DNA of 64,000 bases from Streptomyces hoynatensis (lineage in GTDB: Bacteria > Actinomycetota > Actinomycetes > Streptomycetales > Streptomycetaceae), in the NCBI RefSeq assembly GCF_003626535.1, contig NZ_RBAL01000005.1:332466-396465 (forward strand), written 5' to 3'. Both the position numbers and the translations under genes were made by a program. Below, piece after piece: positions 53,095 to 60,557 of the stretch. The notes beneath the pieces were generated by a model. It was not told where the DNA came from and made no database searches. It saw only the letters and a list, made by a program, of their open reading frames with translations. The number at the start of each line of letters is the position of its first letter. Position 1 is the first letter of the stretch.

Positions 53095-53631
53095 CTACCG
53101 GCCGACCGCGCCGTCCAGCCGCTCGCGCAGGATGTCGGCGTGCCCGGCGTGCCGCGCCGTCTCCTCGATCATGTGCGTGAGTATCCACCGCAGCGTGGGC
53201 GGCGGCGTCTCCCGCAGCGAACGCGCCCCGGGCCGGCCGAGATCCTCGCAGGCGGCGACGATGCGGTCGCTGCGCTCGGCCGCCGCCCGGTAGGCGGCCA
53301 CGAGCTCCCGCGCCGTCTCCCGCTCCCCCACCGGCGCCTCGTCGTCCGCCGGCTCGCCCGCGCCCCCCGCGTAGGCCCACTCGAACCAGTTGGCCTCCAC
53401 GGCCGTCAGGTGCTTGACCAGCCACAGGAGGCTGGTGCCCGAGGGCACGCCGGGCTCGCGGGCCGCCGCGTCCGTCAGCCCCGCGGTCTTGGCTATGACC
53501 GCCTCGCGCAGGTACCGGAGGCAGGTGAGCAGCGTCGTCCGCTCGTCCCCGTCGCTCGCGGGCGGGCGCAGGTCCCCGCGTGCCGCACTCGCCGTGCCCC
53601 CGGCCGTCGTCCTCAGATCGTCCACGTCCAC
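53095..53631 (-). CDS. DinB/DUF664-family protein
   Basis: A 178-residue four-helix-bundle protein. LLWLVKHLTAVEANWFEWAY gives the first metal His, ELVAAYRAAAERSDRIV the middle helix and LRWILTHMIEETARHAGHAD the last His pair (HMIEETARHAGH). Members bind a divalent metal and are thought to be thiol-S-transferases using bacillithiol or mycothiol. GTG 53631 is the best start (upstream alternatives at 53655 and 53649). Function unknown. Confidence 0.9.
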   Translation of the reverse strand: MDVDDLRTTAGGTASAARGDLRPPASDGDERTTLLTCLRYLREAVIAKTAGLTDAAAREPGVPSGTSLLWLVKHLTAVEANWFEWAYAGGAGEPADDEAPVGERETARELVAAYRAAAERSDRIVAACEDLGRPGARSLRETPPPTLRWILTHMIEETARHAGHADILRERLDGAVGR

Positions 53632-53731
53632 GACGGTAGCCCCCGGCACTGACAATCCCCGATCGCCCGCCGCCTTCGCCGTCCCGCCGCGCCCGCGAGG
53701 CCGCCGCGGGCGCGGCGGACACGGCGGGCGC

Positions 53732-55363
53732 CTACCGGAACGCGACCGGGCCCGGGGCCGCGTCCGCGACCGGGCGCAGCGCCAGCACCGGGCCCCGCCA
53801 GCCGCGGCGCAGGCGGCGGTCGTGGCTCACGACGACGAGGGCCCCGGGGAAGTGCCGCATGGCCTCCTCCAGTTGCTCGGCGAGCGCCGGGGAGAGGTGG
53901 TTGGTCGGCTCGTCGAGCAGCAGGGTGTGCGCCGGCGCACTCAGCAGCCGCGCCAGCTCCAGGCGCCGCCGCTGCCCGGTGGAGAGCCCCGCGACGGGCG
54001 TCTCCAGCCGGTCCTCGGCGAAGAGGCCGAGCGCGAGCAGCCGCTCCGCCTGCTCCTGGGGAGTTCCCGCCCGGCCGCGGGCGAACGCGTCGAGCACCGT
54101 CTCGCCCGGGCGGGCGGGCGCGGGCTCCTGGGCCAGGTGGCCGGCCGGTCCGCGGCGGTCGAGCCGGCCGGTGTCCGCGGCCAGCTGGCCGGCGAGCACC
54201 CGCAGCAGCGTGCTCTTGCCGGCCCCGTTGGGCCCGGTGACCAGCAGTCGCTCGCCCGCCGCCAGCTTCACGTCCACCGGTGCGAGGCGCCCGGCGAGGC
54301 CGATGCCGGCCGCCTCCAGCACGGTCCCGGCGGGCGGCCCGGCGTGGGCCGGGAGCGCGAAGCGCAGGGGCTCGGGCGGGGGCGGCACCGGAGCGGCGAG
54401 CAGACGGCGCACGCGCTCCTCGGCGTTGCGCACCCGGCCGGCGAGCGACTGCTGCACGCGCCCGCCCGCCCGGTCGTACGCCATCTTGTTGCCGTCGCGC
54501 GGTCCGCGCCCCGGGGCAACCCGGCGGGCCGTGGTGGCGGCGGCCTCCCGCTGCCTGGCGAGTTCGGCCCGCCAGCCGTCGTAGCGCTCCGCCCAGCGGC
54601 GCCGCTCGGCGGCCTTGGCGGCCAGGTAGCCGGCGTAGCCCCCGCCGTAACGGGCGGCGGTGCGGCGGTCGCCGTCCACCTCGAGCAGGCCGGTGGCGAC
54701 CCGGTCGAGGAAGACCCGGTCGTGGGAGACGGCCACCGTGGTGCCGCGGCGGGCCCGCAGATGCTCCTCCAGCCAGGCCGTGGCCGCGTCGTCGAGGTGG
54801 TTCGTCGGCTCGTCGAGCAGCAGCACCTCGGGGGCGGCGGCCAGCAGCGCGGCCAGCCGCAGCCTGACCCGCTCACCGCCGGAGAGTGCGTCCACGGGCC
54901 GCTCCCGCGGCAAGCCGCGCAGGCCGAGGCCGTGCAGCGCACGGGCGACCCTGGCGTCCGCCTCGTAGCCGCCCCGCAGCTCGAAGACGGTCTGCAGCTC
55001 GCCGTACGCGGCGAGCGGGGACTCGTCACCCGCCGCGAGCAGGGCTTCCAGGGCGCGCAGCCTGCGTTCGAGGGCGCGCAACTCGCTCAGCGCGCGGTCG
55101 ATCACCTCCCCCGCCGTCAGCCCGGCCGGGAGGTCGTCCTCCTGGGAGAGGTAGCCCACGCCGCCCTCGGCCTGGACGACGATCTCGCCCTGGTCGGGGC
55201 GTTCCCGACCGGCGAGCAGGCGCAGCAGCGTGCTCTTGCCCGAGCCGTTCTCGCCGACGATTCCGGTGCGCTCGCCGGCCGCGAGCGAGCAGGTGACGGC
55301 GTCAAGGACGATGCGGCCGCCGTAGGACTTGGTGACGGTGTGCGCGGTGATCTGGGTCGGCAT
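53732..55363 (-). CDS. ABC-F family ATPase (putative ribosome-protection type)
   Basis: A 543-residue protein with two nucleotide-binding domains and no membrane segments. The first has Walker A GENGSGKST (about residue 38), signature LSGGERVRLRLAALL and LLDEPTNHLDD. The second has GPNGAGKSTLLRVL, signature LSTGQRRRLELARLL and LLLDEPTNHLSP. The linker between them is Arg-rich, as in ABC-F proteins that bind the E site. Several ABC-F members rescue stalled ribosomes or confer macrolide/lincosamide resistance. AGGAG four bases before ATG 55363 sets the start. A leader with hairpin lies upstream. Confidence 0.92.
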   Translation of the reverse strand: MPTQITAHTVTKSYGGRIVLDAVTCSLAAGERTGIVGENGSGKSTLLRLLAGRERPDQGEIVVQAEGGVGYLSQEDDLPAGLTAGEVIDRALSELRALERRLRALEALLAAGDESPLAAYGELQTVFELRGGYEADARVARALHGLGLRGLPRERPVDALSGGERVRLRLAALLAAAPEVLLLDEPTNHLDDAATAWLEEHLRARRGTTVAVSHDRVFLDRVATGLLEVDGDRRTAARYGGGYAGYLAAKAAERRRWAERYDGWRAELARQREAAATTARRVAPGRGPRDGNKMAYDRAGGRVQQSLAGRVRNAEERVRRLLAAPVPPPPEPLRFALPAHAGPPAGTVLEAAGIGLAGRLAPVDVKLAAGERLLVTGPNGAGKSTLLRVLAGQLAADTGRLDRRGPAGHLAQEPAPARPGETVLDAFARGRAGTPQEQAERLLALGLFAEDRLETPVAGLSTGQRRRLELARLLSAPAHTLLLDEPTNHLSPALAEQLEEAMRHFPGALVVVSHDRRLRRGWRGPVLALRPVADAAPGPVAFR

Positions 55364-55705
55364 GGTGCTCCTGGGCGTTCGGTGACGAGGCGGCCGCGAG
55401 GGGCCGCGGAACCTGGTGAACGCTTCGGGTGAGCACCGTTCCACTCCTGACGGGACAGGCCGGCGAACGCCGGGCGACGAGCCAACGGGACGGACCGGCG
55501 CAGCCAAGGCCACTAACACAACTTATGTCGCCTTAAGATGCTGCCACGGCCCGCCCGTCCCGGCAAGTCCCTTCCGGCCGGCCCGCCGACGGCACAGGGC
55601 CCGCCGACGCCACAGGACCCGCCGACGCCACAGGACGCCAACGCGCCCGTGCGCCCCGGCCGACCGCGGTGGGGCCGGCCGGGGCGCACGGGCGCGTCTC
55701 CCGGC
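55364..55705. other. ABC-F leader region and SDR terminator
   Basis: No convincing gene. The ABC-F leader (55364-55540) includes a GCGGCC/GGCCGC hairpin and an in-frame open stretch upstream to 55519, whose second codon would be TTA. Beyond it an 18-bp-type CCGCCGACGCCACAGGAC repeat (about 55579-55634) precedes the terminator hairpin listed separately. Confidence 0.55.
55641..55697 (-). terminator. Very strong terminator hairpin (22-bp perfect arms)
   Basis: ACGCGCCCGTGCGCCCCGGC (55641-55660, continuing CG to 55662) and its exact complement at 55676-55697 form 22-bp perfect arms around a 13-base loop. It ends nine bases beyond the SDR stop on the minus strand. Confidence 0.85.
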
Positions 55706-56488
55706 TCAGAGCGTCTTGACCGTGCCGCCGTCGATGACGTAGTCGGCGCCGGTGATGTTGCCCGCCACCTCGGACAGGAGGAAGGCGACCAGGGCCGCCA
55801 CCTCGTCGGGCTCGGTGATGCGGCCGGTGGTGATGCCGAACGCGTCGGGGATCTGCCGCAGGAACGCGGCGTGCTCCACGCCGGCCGCGGCCGCCACCTG
55901 GGCGCCGAAGCCTTCGGGGTCCTCCCAGATGGAGGTGCGGACCACGCCGGGGGAGACGGTGTTCACGCGCACCCCCCGCGGCCCGAACTCCTCCGCAAGG
56001 GACTTGCCCAGGGCGGCCAGCGCAGCCTTGGCCGCGCTGTAGGCGACCGGGCCCGCGGCGGGCAGCCGCGAGTTGATGGAGGAGACGTTGACGATCGCGC
56101 CGCGGCGCTCGATCAGGCTGGGCAGGGCCGCGCGGACGGCGCGGACGGCGCTGAGCAGGTTGAGGTCGAAGACCCTGGTCCACTGCCTGTCGTCCGTGTC
56201 GAGGAAGCCGCCCGGCCGCACGTCGTCCCCGCCCCCGACGTTGTTCACCAGCAGGTCGATGCCGCCGAACTCGGCCAGGGCGGCGTCCATCACCGCGGCG
56301 ACGCCCTCGGCCGTGCTCAGGTCGGCCGGGACCGGGAGCGCCCCGGTGTCCTTCAGCTCGGGCGTGACGGTGCGGGCGGCGCCGAGGACGCGGGCGCCCT
56401 CGGCCCGCAGGGTGCGGACGGTGGCGAGCCCGATGCCCCGGCTCGCCCCGGTGACGACCACGGCCTTGCCGGTCAGGTTGAGGTTCAT
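55706..56488 (-). CDS. Short-chain dehydrogenase/reductase
   Basis: A 260-residue classical SDR. The cofactor motif is VVVTGASRGIGLATVRTL (T-G-x3-G-x-G), followed by the NNVGG motif (DLLVNNVGGGDD), the catalytic Ser in NVSSINSRLP, Tyr-x3-Lys in YSAAKAALAAL and the PG motif VSPGVVRTSIW. It acts on an unknown alcohol or ketone in the cytoplasm. The gene lies downstream of a TetR gene on the same strand, and a partly matching operator lies in the gap. A 22-bp-arm hairpin follows it. Confidence 0.95.
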   Translation of the reverse strand: MNLNLTGKAVVVTGASRGIGLATVRTLRAEGARVLGAARTVTPELKDTGALPVPADLSTAEGVAAVMDAALAEFGGIDLLVNNVGGGDDVRPGGFLDTDDRQWTRVFDLNLLSAVRAVRAALPSLIERRGAIVNVSSINSRLPAAGPVAYSAAKAALAALGKSLAEEFGPRGVRVNTVSPGVVRTSIWEDPEGFGAQVAAAAGVEHAAFLRQIPDAFGITTGRITEPDEVAALVAFLLSEVAGNITGADYVIDGGTVKTL

Positions 56489-56507
56489 GACAACGACACA
56501 CTCCTAA

Positions 56508-56529
56508 TTTTTGACCTACGGGTACAAAA
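56508..56529. promoter_or_regulatory. Probable TetR operator upstream of the SDR gene
   Basis: TTTTTGAC and GTACAAAA lie around CTACGG: imperfect arms of eight with a six-base spacer, the same layout as the operator at 57180-57201 upstream of the TetR gene. It lies 20 bp before the SDR start. Confidence 0.6.
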
Positions 56530-56582
56530 TTTGGGCAGGGCTGACCCCGGTGCGGCGCCGGAACCGCGGGGAGCGCGAGGGG

Positions 56583-57161
56583 TCAGAGAGAGTCGACCAC
56601 CGCGTCGATGACGCGATGCAGCCGATCCGGCCCGTCGGCGACGCGCGCCAGAATCCGCATGCCGACGACGGTGTTCGTCAGCAGGCTGCCGAGGGCTGCG
56701 GCGTCACGCCCCGCGGCGATCTCCCCGGAACGCTGCCCCTCCTCGACCAGTGCGCGGAAGGCCCCCTCGGTCACGTCCAGCATCTGCCGGACGAGCCCCG
56801 CCGCCGCCTCGTCGACCCCGGCCACCTCCGCCGCGGCGTTCACCGCCATGCAGCCACGCCGGTCCGGGCCGGCGAGGTCCTCCGTCACGAGGAGCCCGAG
56901 CGTCCTGCGCAGCCGCGCCTTGACCGGGCCCGGCTCGTCCAGCATCTCGACGAGGGCGCGGGTCTGGCCGTCGCGGTAGCGGCGAAGCGCCTGCTCGAAC
57001 AGGGCGTGCTTGCTGCCGAACGCGTGGTAGAGGCTTCCCTTGCCGATCCCGAGCGCATCGACCAGGTCCTGCGGGGTGGTCCCGGCATACCCCTTGCGCC
57101 AGAACACCTCCATCGCCTGCTCGACGGCCACATCCGGATCGAACTGCTTGGGCCTTCCCAT
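56583..57161 (-). CDS. TetR-family regulator
   Basis: A 192-residue TetR protein. The HTH is TTPQDLVDALGIGKGSLYHAF followed by GSKHALFEQALRRY (split by me), with the conserved start MGRPKQFDPDVAVEQAMEVF. CMAVNAAAEVAGVDEAAAGL lies in the ligand domain. A near-symmetric inverted repeat is upstream, and a related one precedes the SDR gene. Self- and SDR-repression is the likely job. Ligand unknown. Confidence 0.93.
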   Translation of the reverse strand: MGRPKQFDPDVAVEQAMEVFWRKGYAGTTPQDLVDALGIGKGSLYHAFGSKHALFEQALRRYRDGQTRALVEMLDEPGPVKARLRRTLGLLVTEDLAGPDRRGCMAVNAAAEVAGVDEAAAGLVRQMLDVTEGAFRALVEEGQRSGEIAAGRDAAALGSLLTNTVVGMRILARVADGPDRLHRVIDAVVDSL

Positions 57162-57179
57162 GGCCGTGATACTGGCAGA

Positions 57180-57201
57180 TTCTTGACCTCGAAGTCAAGA
57201 A
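57180..57201. promoter_or_regulatory. TetR operator (autoregulatory)
   Basis: TTCTTGAC and GTCAAGAA are perfect eight-base arms with a six-base spacer (CTCGAA), 18 bp before the TetR ATG. The second, weaker copy is at 56508-56529. Confidence 0.8.
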
Positions 57202-57302
57202 CGAGTTCCGCGGAACCCCGGGCGCACGGTCACGCCTGGCGCCGGCTCACGATCGCCCCCTGGGGAGCCGCAGGACACGGCGACGCCCCCGCGGGGACCC
57301 GT

Positions 57303-57662
57303 TCACCGCGAAGCGGGTGAGGCGAGGATCGCGTCGAGCAGCCCGGGAAACCGGGCGTTCAGGTCGTCCCTGCGCAGCGTGAGGAACCGCCGGGAACCCT
57401 GGACCCGCGCGCGCAGGATGCCCGCCTCGCGCAGCACCTTCTGGTGATGCGAGAAGGTGGACCGGCTCATCGTCAGACCGGCGTCGGCCTGGAGCCGGGT
57501 GCAGTCCGACTCGCCGAGTCGCGCGAGGGCCTGCACGGTGGTCAGCCGCCCCTCGTCGCCGAGCGCGGCCAGCACCTTGGCGAGCCGCAGTTCGCTCACA
57601 TCGGGATGCATCCCGTCCGTCGTCACCGTCACACACGGATCGTAGATCGGGGCTTCCGGCAT
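57303..57662 (-). CDS. ArsR-family transcriptional regulator
   Basis: A 119-residue winged-helix regulator. LRLAKVLAALGDEGRLTTVQ opens the HTH, the recognition helix is LTMSRSTFSHHQKVLREAG and the wing is VQGSRRFLTLRRDDL. A single Cys (DCTRLQ) is near the dimer helix; no metal-binding cluster of the ArsR type (CxC) is visible, so it may sense a non-metal. ATG 57662 is chosen because the upstream part is not family-like. It is divergent from an MFS exporter gene and shares a palindromic region with it. Confidence 0.9.
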   Translation of the reverse strand: MPEAPIYDPCVTVTTDGMHPDVSELRLAKVLAALGDEGRLTTVQALARLGESDCTRLQADAGLTMSRSTFSHHQKVLREAGILRARVQGSRRFLTLRRDDLNARFPGLLDAILASPASR

Positions 57663-57688
57663 GTCGAACTTTCTTGTACTGTTCGACA
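57662..57688. promoter_or_regulatory. ArsR operator in the ArsR-MFS divergent region
   Basis: TGTCGAAC (57662-57669) and GTTCGACA (57681-57688) are perfect arms with an 11-base spacer. It overlaps the ArsR start and lies 45 bp before the MFS start. Confidence 0.75.
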
Positions 57689-57732
57689 ATCTTCGACGTC
57701 GTCGATGTTTATCGAACAGCTCTGGGAGTGTC

Positions 57733-59190
57733 ATGAGGTCGTCAGAACGCCGCCACCGGTTGCTGCTTCCGGTCGTCCTTGCGGGGATGTTCATGTACGG
57801 CTTCGACCTCAACGTGATCAACGTCGCGGTCCCGTCGCTGCAGCACGACCTGCACGCCGGGCAGGCGGCGTTGGAGCTCGTGGTGGGGGGATACGCCTTC
57901 GCCTACGCCGCAGGGCTGGTGACCGGTGGGCGCCTCGGCGACCTGTACGGCCACCGCCGGATGTTCCTCCTCGGCATGGCGGCCTTCACGGCCGCCTCGG
58001 TCCTGTGCGGCCTCGCTCAATCCCCGGGTCAGCTGGTCGCAGCGCGCCTGCTGCAAGGGCTGACGGCGGCGATGATGGTGCCGCAGATCCTGGCCGTGAT
58101 CATGGGCAACTTCGCTGCGGAGGAACGGCCCAAGGCGCTGGCCTGGTTCGGCGTCACAGCCGCCGTCAGCGGAGTGTTCGGCCAGGTCCTCGGTGGACTG
58201 CTGCTGGATGCCGATGCGTTCGGCCTGGGCTGGCGGGTGATCTTCCTGCTCAACCTGCCGGTCGGTGTCGTTGTCCTCGCCCTCGCCGCAGGCGTGCTGC
58301 CCCGGGGCACGGCCGGTCGGCAGGCCGCGCTGGACCCCGTGGGCGTCCTCGGCGTTTCCGGCTCCCTGGCACTCGCCCTGGTGCCGCTGGTGCTCGGCCG
58401 CGGTCAGGGCTGGCCGCCATGGTGCTGGGGCCTGCTGATCGCGTCCGTTCCGGTCGCGCTGCTGACCCTCTCGTACGAGCGTCGCCTGCTCGCCCGCGGC
58501 AGTGCACCGCTACTGGACCTGTCCCTCTTCCGGGTCCGCACGTTCAGCGCCGGCCTGGCCGTCAGCGTGGCCTTCATGAGCTACTTCACCAGCAGCATCT
58601 TCGTCGTCAGCCTGCTGCTCCAAAACGGCCTCGGGCTCACCCCACTGCAAGCCGGACTGGCCTTCGCGCCGATGGCCGTCGCCGGAGTCGTCGCACCGCT
58701 GGTGGGGAAACGATGGATTATCGTCCACGGCACGACCAAGGTCATACTGCTCGGCTGTGCCATCGACCTGTTCGCCAACCTCGCCCTCGCCCTCACGCTG
58801 CACCTCCAAGGCGGGCACGTCGACGTCCTGTGGCTCGCCGCGGCACTCGCCCTGACGGGCCTGGGCAACACCCTGATCCTCCCGGCGCTGATCGGCGCCA
58901 CCCTCTCCGGTGTGCAACCCCGGCAGGCCGGGATCGCCTCCGGAATGCTGAACACCACCCAGCAGTTCGCCGGCGCGGCCGGCCTCGCGGTCGTCGGCAC
59001 CGTGTTCTTCCACGCACTCGGAACCCCTCCCGCAGGCGCCGCCGGCCATGCGGCAGCCGGCGAGACCGCGGCCTGGATCAGCGTCGCCCTCGTCGCCGCC
59101 ATGGCCGTCCTCACGGCGGCACTGGCCCGTCCCTCCCGAGCGAACTCACCCTCGGCGCACCGCGAGCCCGTCACCACGACCGGGCGATGA
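57733..59190 (+). CDS. MFS multidrug exporter (DHA2-type, 14 TM)
   Basis: A 485-residue transporter with about 14 hydrophobic segments. GYAFAYAAGLVTGGRLGDLY and GHRRMFLLGMAAFTAASVLC give the MFS loop 2-3 motif (G-G-R-L-G-D-x-x-G-x-R-R). Other segments such as VPSLQHDLHAGQAALELVVG are DHA2-like. It would pump out a drug or metabolite in exchange for protons. ATG 57733 is preceded by GGGAG at four bases; an upstream in-frame ATG is 57661. The divergent ArsR regulator probably controls it. Confidence 0.93.
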   Translation: MRSSERRHRLLLPVVLAGMFMYGFDLNVINVAVPSLQHDLHAGQAALELVVGGYAFAYAAGLVTGGRLGDLYGHRRMFLLGMAAFTAASVLCGLAQSPGQLVAARLLQGLTAAMMVPQILAVIMGNFAAEERPKALAWFGVTAAVSGVFGQVLGGLLLDADAFGLGWRVIFLLNLPVGVVVLALAAGVLPRGTAGRQAALDPVGVLGVSGSLALALVPLVLGRGQGWPPWCWGLLIASVPVALLTLSYERRLLARGSAPLLDLSLFRVRTFSAGLAVSVAFMSYFTSSIFVVSLLLQNGLGLTPLQAGLAFAPMAVAGVVAPLVGKRWIIVHGTTKVILLGCAIDLFANLALALTLHLQGGHVDVLWLAAALALTGLGNTLILPALIGATLSGVQPRQAGIASGMLNTTQQFAGAAGLAVVGTVFFHALGTPPAGAAGHAAAGETAAWISVALVAAMAVLTAALARPSRANSPSAHREPVTTTGR

Positions 59191-59225
59191 ACCCCGGTCC
59201 GGTGCGCTGTAGGTTCCGCGAAGGG

Positions 59226-59330
59226 GTGTCCAATCGCGAGGCGTTGAGCTGGCGTTTCGCTCAAGTCCGCGTCAGTTGTCGTCGAGGCCCGTCCGCAGGA
59301 TCGTGTCCAATCCTCGCTGGCTCCGGCGTT
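59226..59330. repeat. Imperfect direct repeats at the start of the island
   Basis: GTGTCCAATC occurs at 59226-59235 and again at 59303-59312, each followed about 13-15 bases later by GGCGTTTCG, 77 bases apart. The region 59191-59453 has no gene and lower GC than the DNA to the left. Confidence 0.6.
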
Positions 59331-59453
59331 TCGGGCTGGCTGCCGGATAGTCCTTGTGGCTACTGGCTCCACAGGTACGGAGCGGTGTAGTAGCCAGGGC
59401 CGATGTCGGTGATCGCCTGACATCTGAGGTGCGGGTCCGGTAGATCTGTGGGG

Positions 59454-59819
59454 GTGACCACCAAACAGACCATCTCCGAGGGCGACGAGACCACGTCCTT
59501 TGCCGGCACCGTCAAGAACCTGTTCCAGAAGCATAGGAAGAAAATCGCCATCGGCGGCACGACTCTCGTCGCCGCGGCCGGTGTTGCGCTCATTGGCCTC
59601 GCCAAGGGACAGGGAAAAGCCAATAGGCCCGATGACGACGAAGGTTGGAGCCAGGAGGGAGCAGACTGGTTCAACAGCCTGTCTGTTGAGGAGTTTGTTG
59701 ACTTGATGTGGCTGGGGGACTACGGGGTCCAAGACGAAGAAGATCAAAAGCTTCTAGAGACGCTGAGGGGAAGCTACGAGGAGGCAACTTCCCAATCTCG
59801 ATGTCGAGCCGGGGTCTGA
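59454..59819 (+). CDS. Small membrane-anchored protein, unknown
   Basis: A 121-residue protein. A basic stretch (FQKHRKKIAIGG) precedes one hydrophobic segment (GGTTLVAAAGVALIGLAKG, about residues 33-52). The acidic C-terminal part is DDDEGWSQEGADWFNSLSVE and DEEDQKLLETLRGSYEEATS. GTG 59454 or 59448 start it. Codon use and GC are lower than in the rest of the window, suggesting transferred DNA. No family is recognised. Confidence 0.55.
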   Translation: MTTKQTISEGDETTSFAGTVKNLFQKHRKKIAIGGTTLVAAAGVALIGLAKGQGKANRPDDDEGWSQEGADWFNSLSVEEFVDLMWLGDYGVQDEEDQKLLETLRGSYEEATSQSRCRAGV

Positions 59820-59867
59820 TGCTGGCGGCACGGTCAGGCGTTGGAGACCCCTGATAGGTTCCTTGAG

Positions 59868-60509
59868 GTGAGCGAGCAACTGCCCAGCGGCGGCATCGAA
59901 CTGTCACCCGACGAGATCGATGGTCTTCACGCCAGATGGTCATCCTCTTGGACTCCGAACGAGGTCGCGCAGCGGTTGGCCGGGATCCGCACGCCCTGGT
60001 ACGTGGCCGCAGGCTGGGCTCTGGACCTGTTCCTGGGCAGGCGGACACGCATTCACGGTGACATCGAGATCGCGATTCCGGATGCAAGCTTCCCCGAGGT
60101 CCGTCAGCACTTTCCCGGATACGTCTTCGACGCGGCAGGCAGTGGCCGGATCTGGGAGGACATCACACCGGAGGTGCTGGCCGCCGTACATCAGACATGG
60201 CTGCGCGATCCGGCCACCGGGAACTACGTGCTCGACGTGTTCCGGGAGCCACACGACGGCGACACCTGGATCTACCGACGTGATGAGAAGATCCGGCTTC
60301 CCTACAGCGACATCGTCCACCGCACCCAAGACGGCATCCCGTATCTGGCGCCCGAACTGGTACTGCTGTTCAAGGCCAAGCACGCCCGCCGAAAGGATCA
60401 GAGAGACTTCGACACGACCGTCCCGCACATGCCCCGGGATCAGCGCGAGACCCTGGCTAAGCTACTCGCTCGCGTACACCCGGGGCATCCGTGGCTCGCG
60501 GATCTCTAG
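59868..60509 (+). CDS. Nucleotidyltransferase of the aminoglycoside adenylyltransferase type
   Basis: A 213-residue protein. The core motif reads WYVAAGWALDLFLGRR then TRIHGDIEIAI, matching the G-W-x-L-D...G-R-x-T-R-x-H-x-D-x-E pattern of ANT(2'')/lincosamide-type nucleotidyltransferases. Later blocks are LRDPATGNYVLDVFREPHDG and YLAPELVLLFKAKHARRKDQ. It may transfer AMP to an aminoglycoside or related compound, though many such proteins are orphan. TAGGTT seven bases before GTG 59868 suggests a leaderless mRNA. It lies in the island beside the tniQ gene. Confidence 0.75.
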   Translation: MSEQLPSGGIELSPDEIDGLHARWSSSWTPNEVAQRLAGIRTPWYVAAGWALDLFLGRRTRIHGDIEIAIPDASFPEVRQHFPGYVFDAAGSGRIWEDITPEVLAAVHQTWLRDPATGNYVLDVFREPHDGDTWIYRRDEKIRLPYSDIVHRTQDGIPYLAPELVLLFKAKHARRKDQRDFDTTVPHMPRDQRETLAKLLARVHPGHPWLADL

Positions 60510-60531
60510 CCGACCCGTGGGGTGAGGAACA

Positions 60532-60543
60532 CGCGCTAGCGCG
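60532..60543. terminator. Palindrome between convergent nucleotidyltransferase and tniQ
   Basis: CGCGCTAGCGCG is a perfect 12-bp palindrome 15 bp past the tniQ stop and 23 bp past the nucleotidyltransferase stop. Confidence 0.3.
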
Positions 60544-60557
60544 CGTAAAGTTCAGGT

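Noticed and set aside
59360..59674. Minus-strand frame ending DIGPGYYTAPYLWSQ opposite the small island gene
   Set aside because: It overlaps the plus-strand small gene, has no ribosome site and no recognised family. I kept the plus-strand frame because its segment pattern (basic, membrane, acidic) is coherent, but neither is certain.
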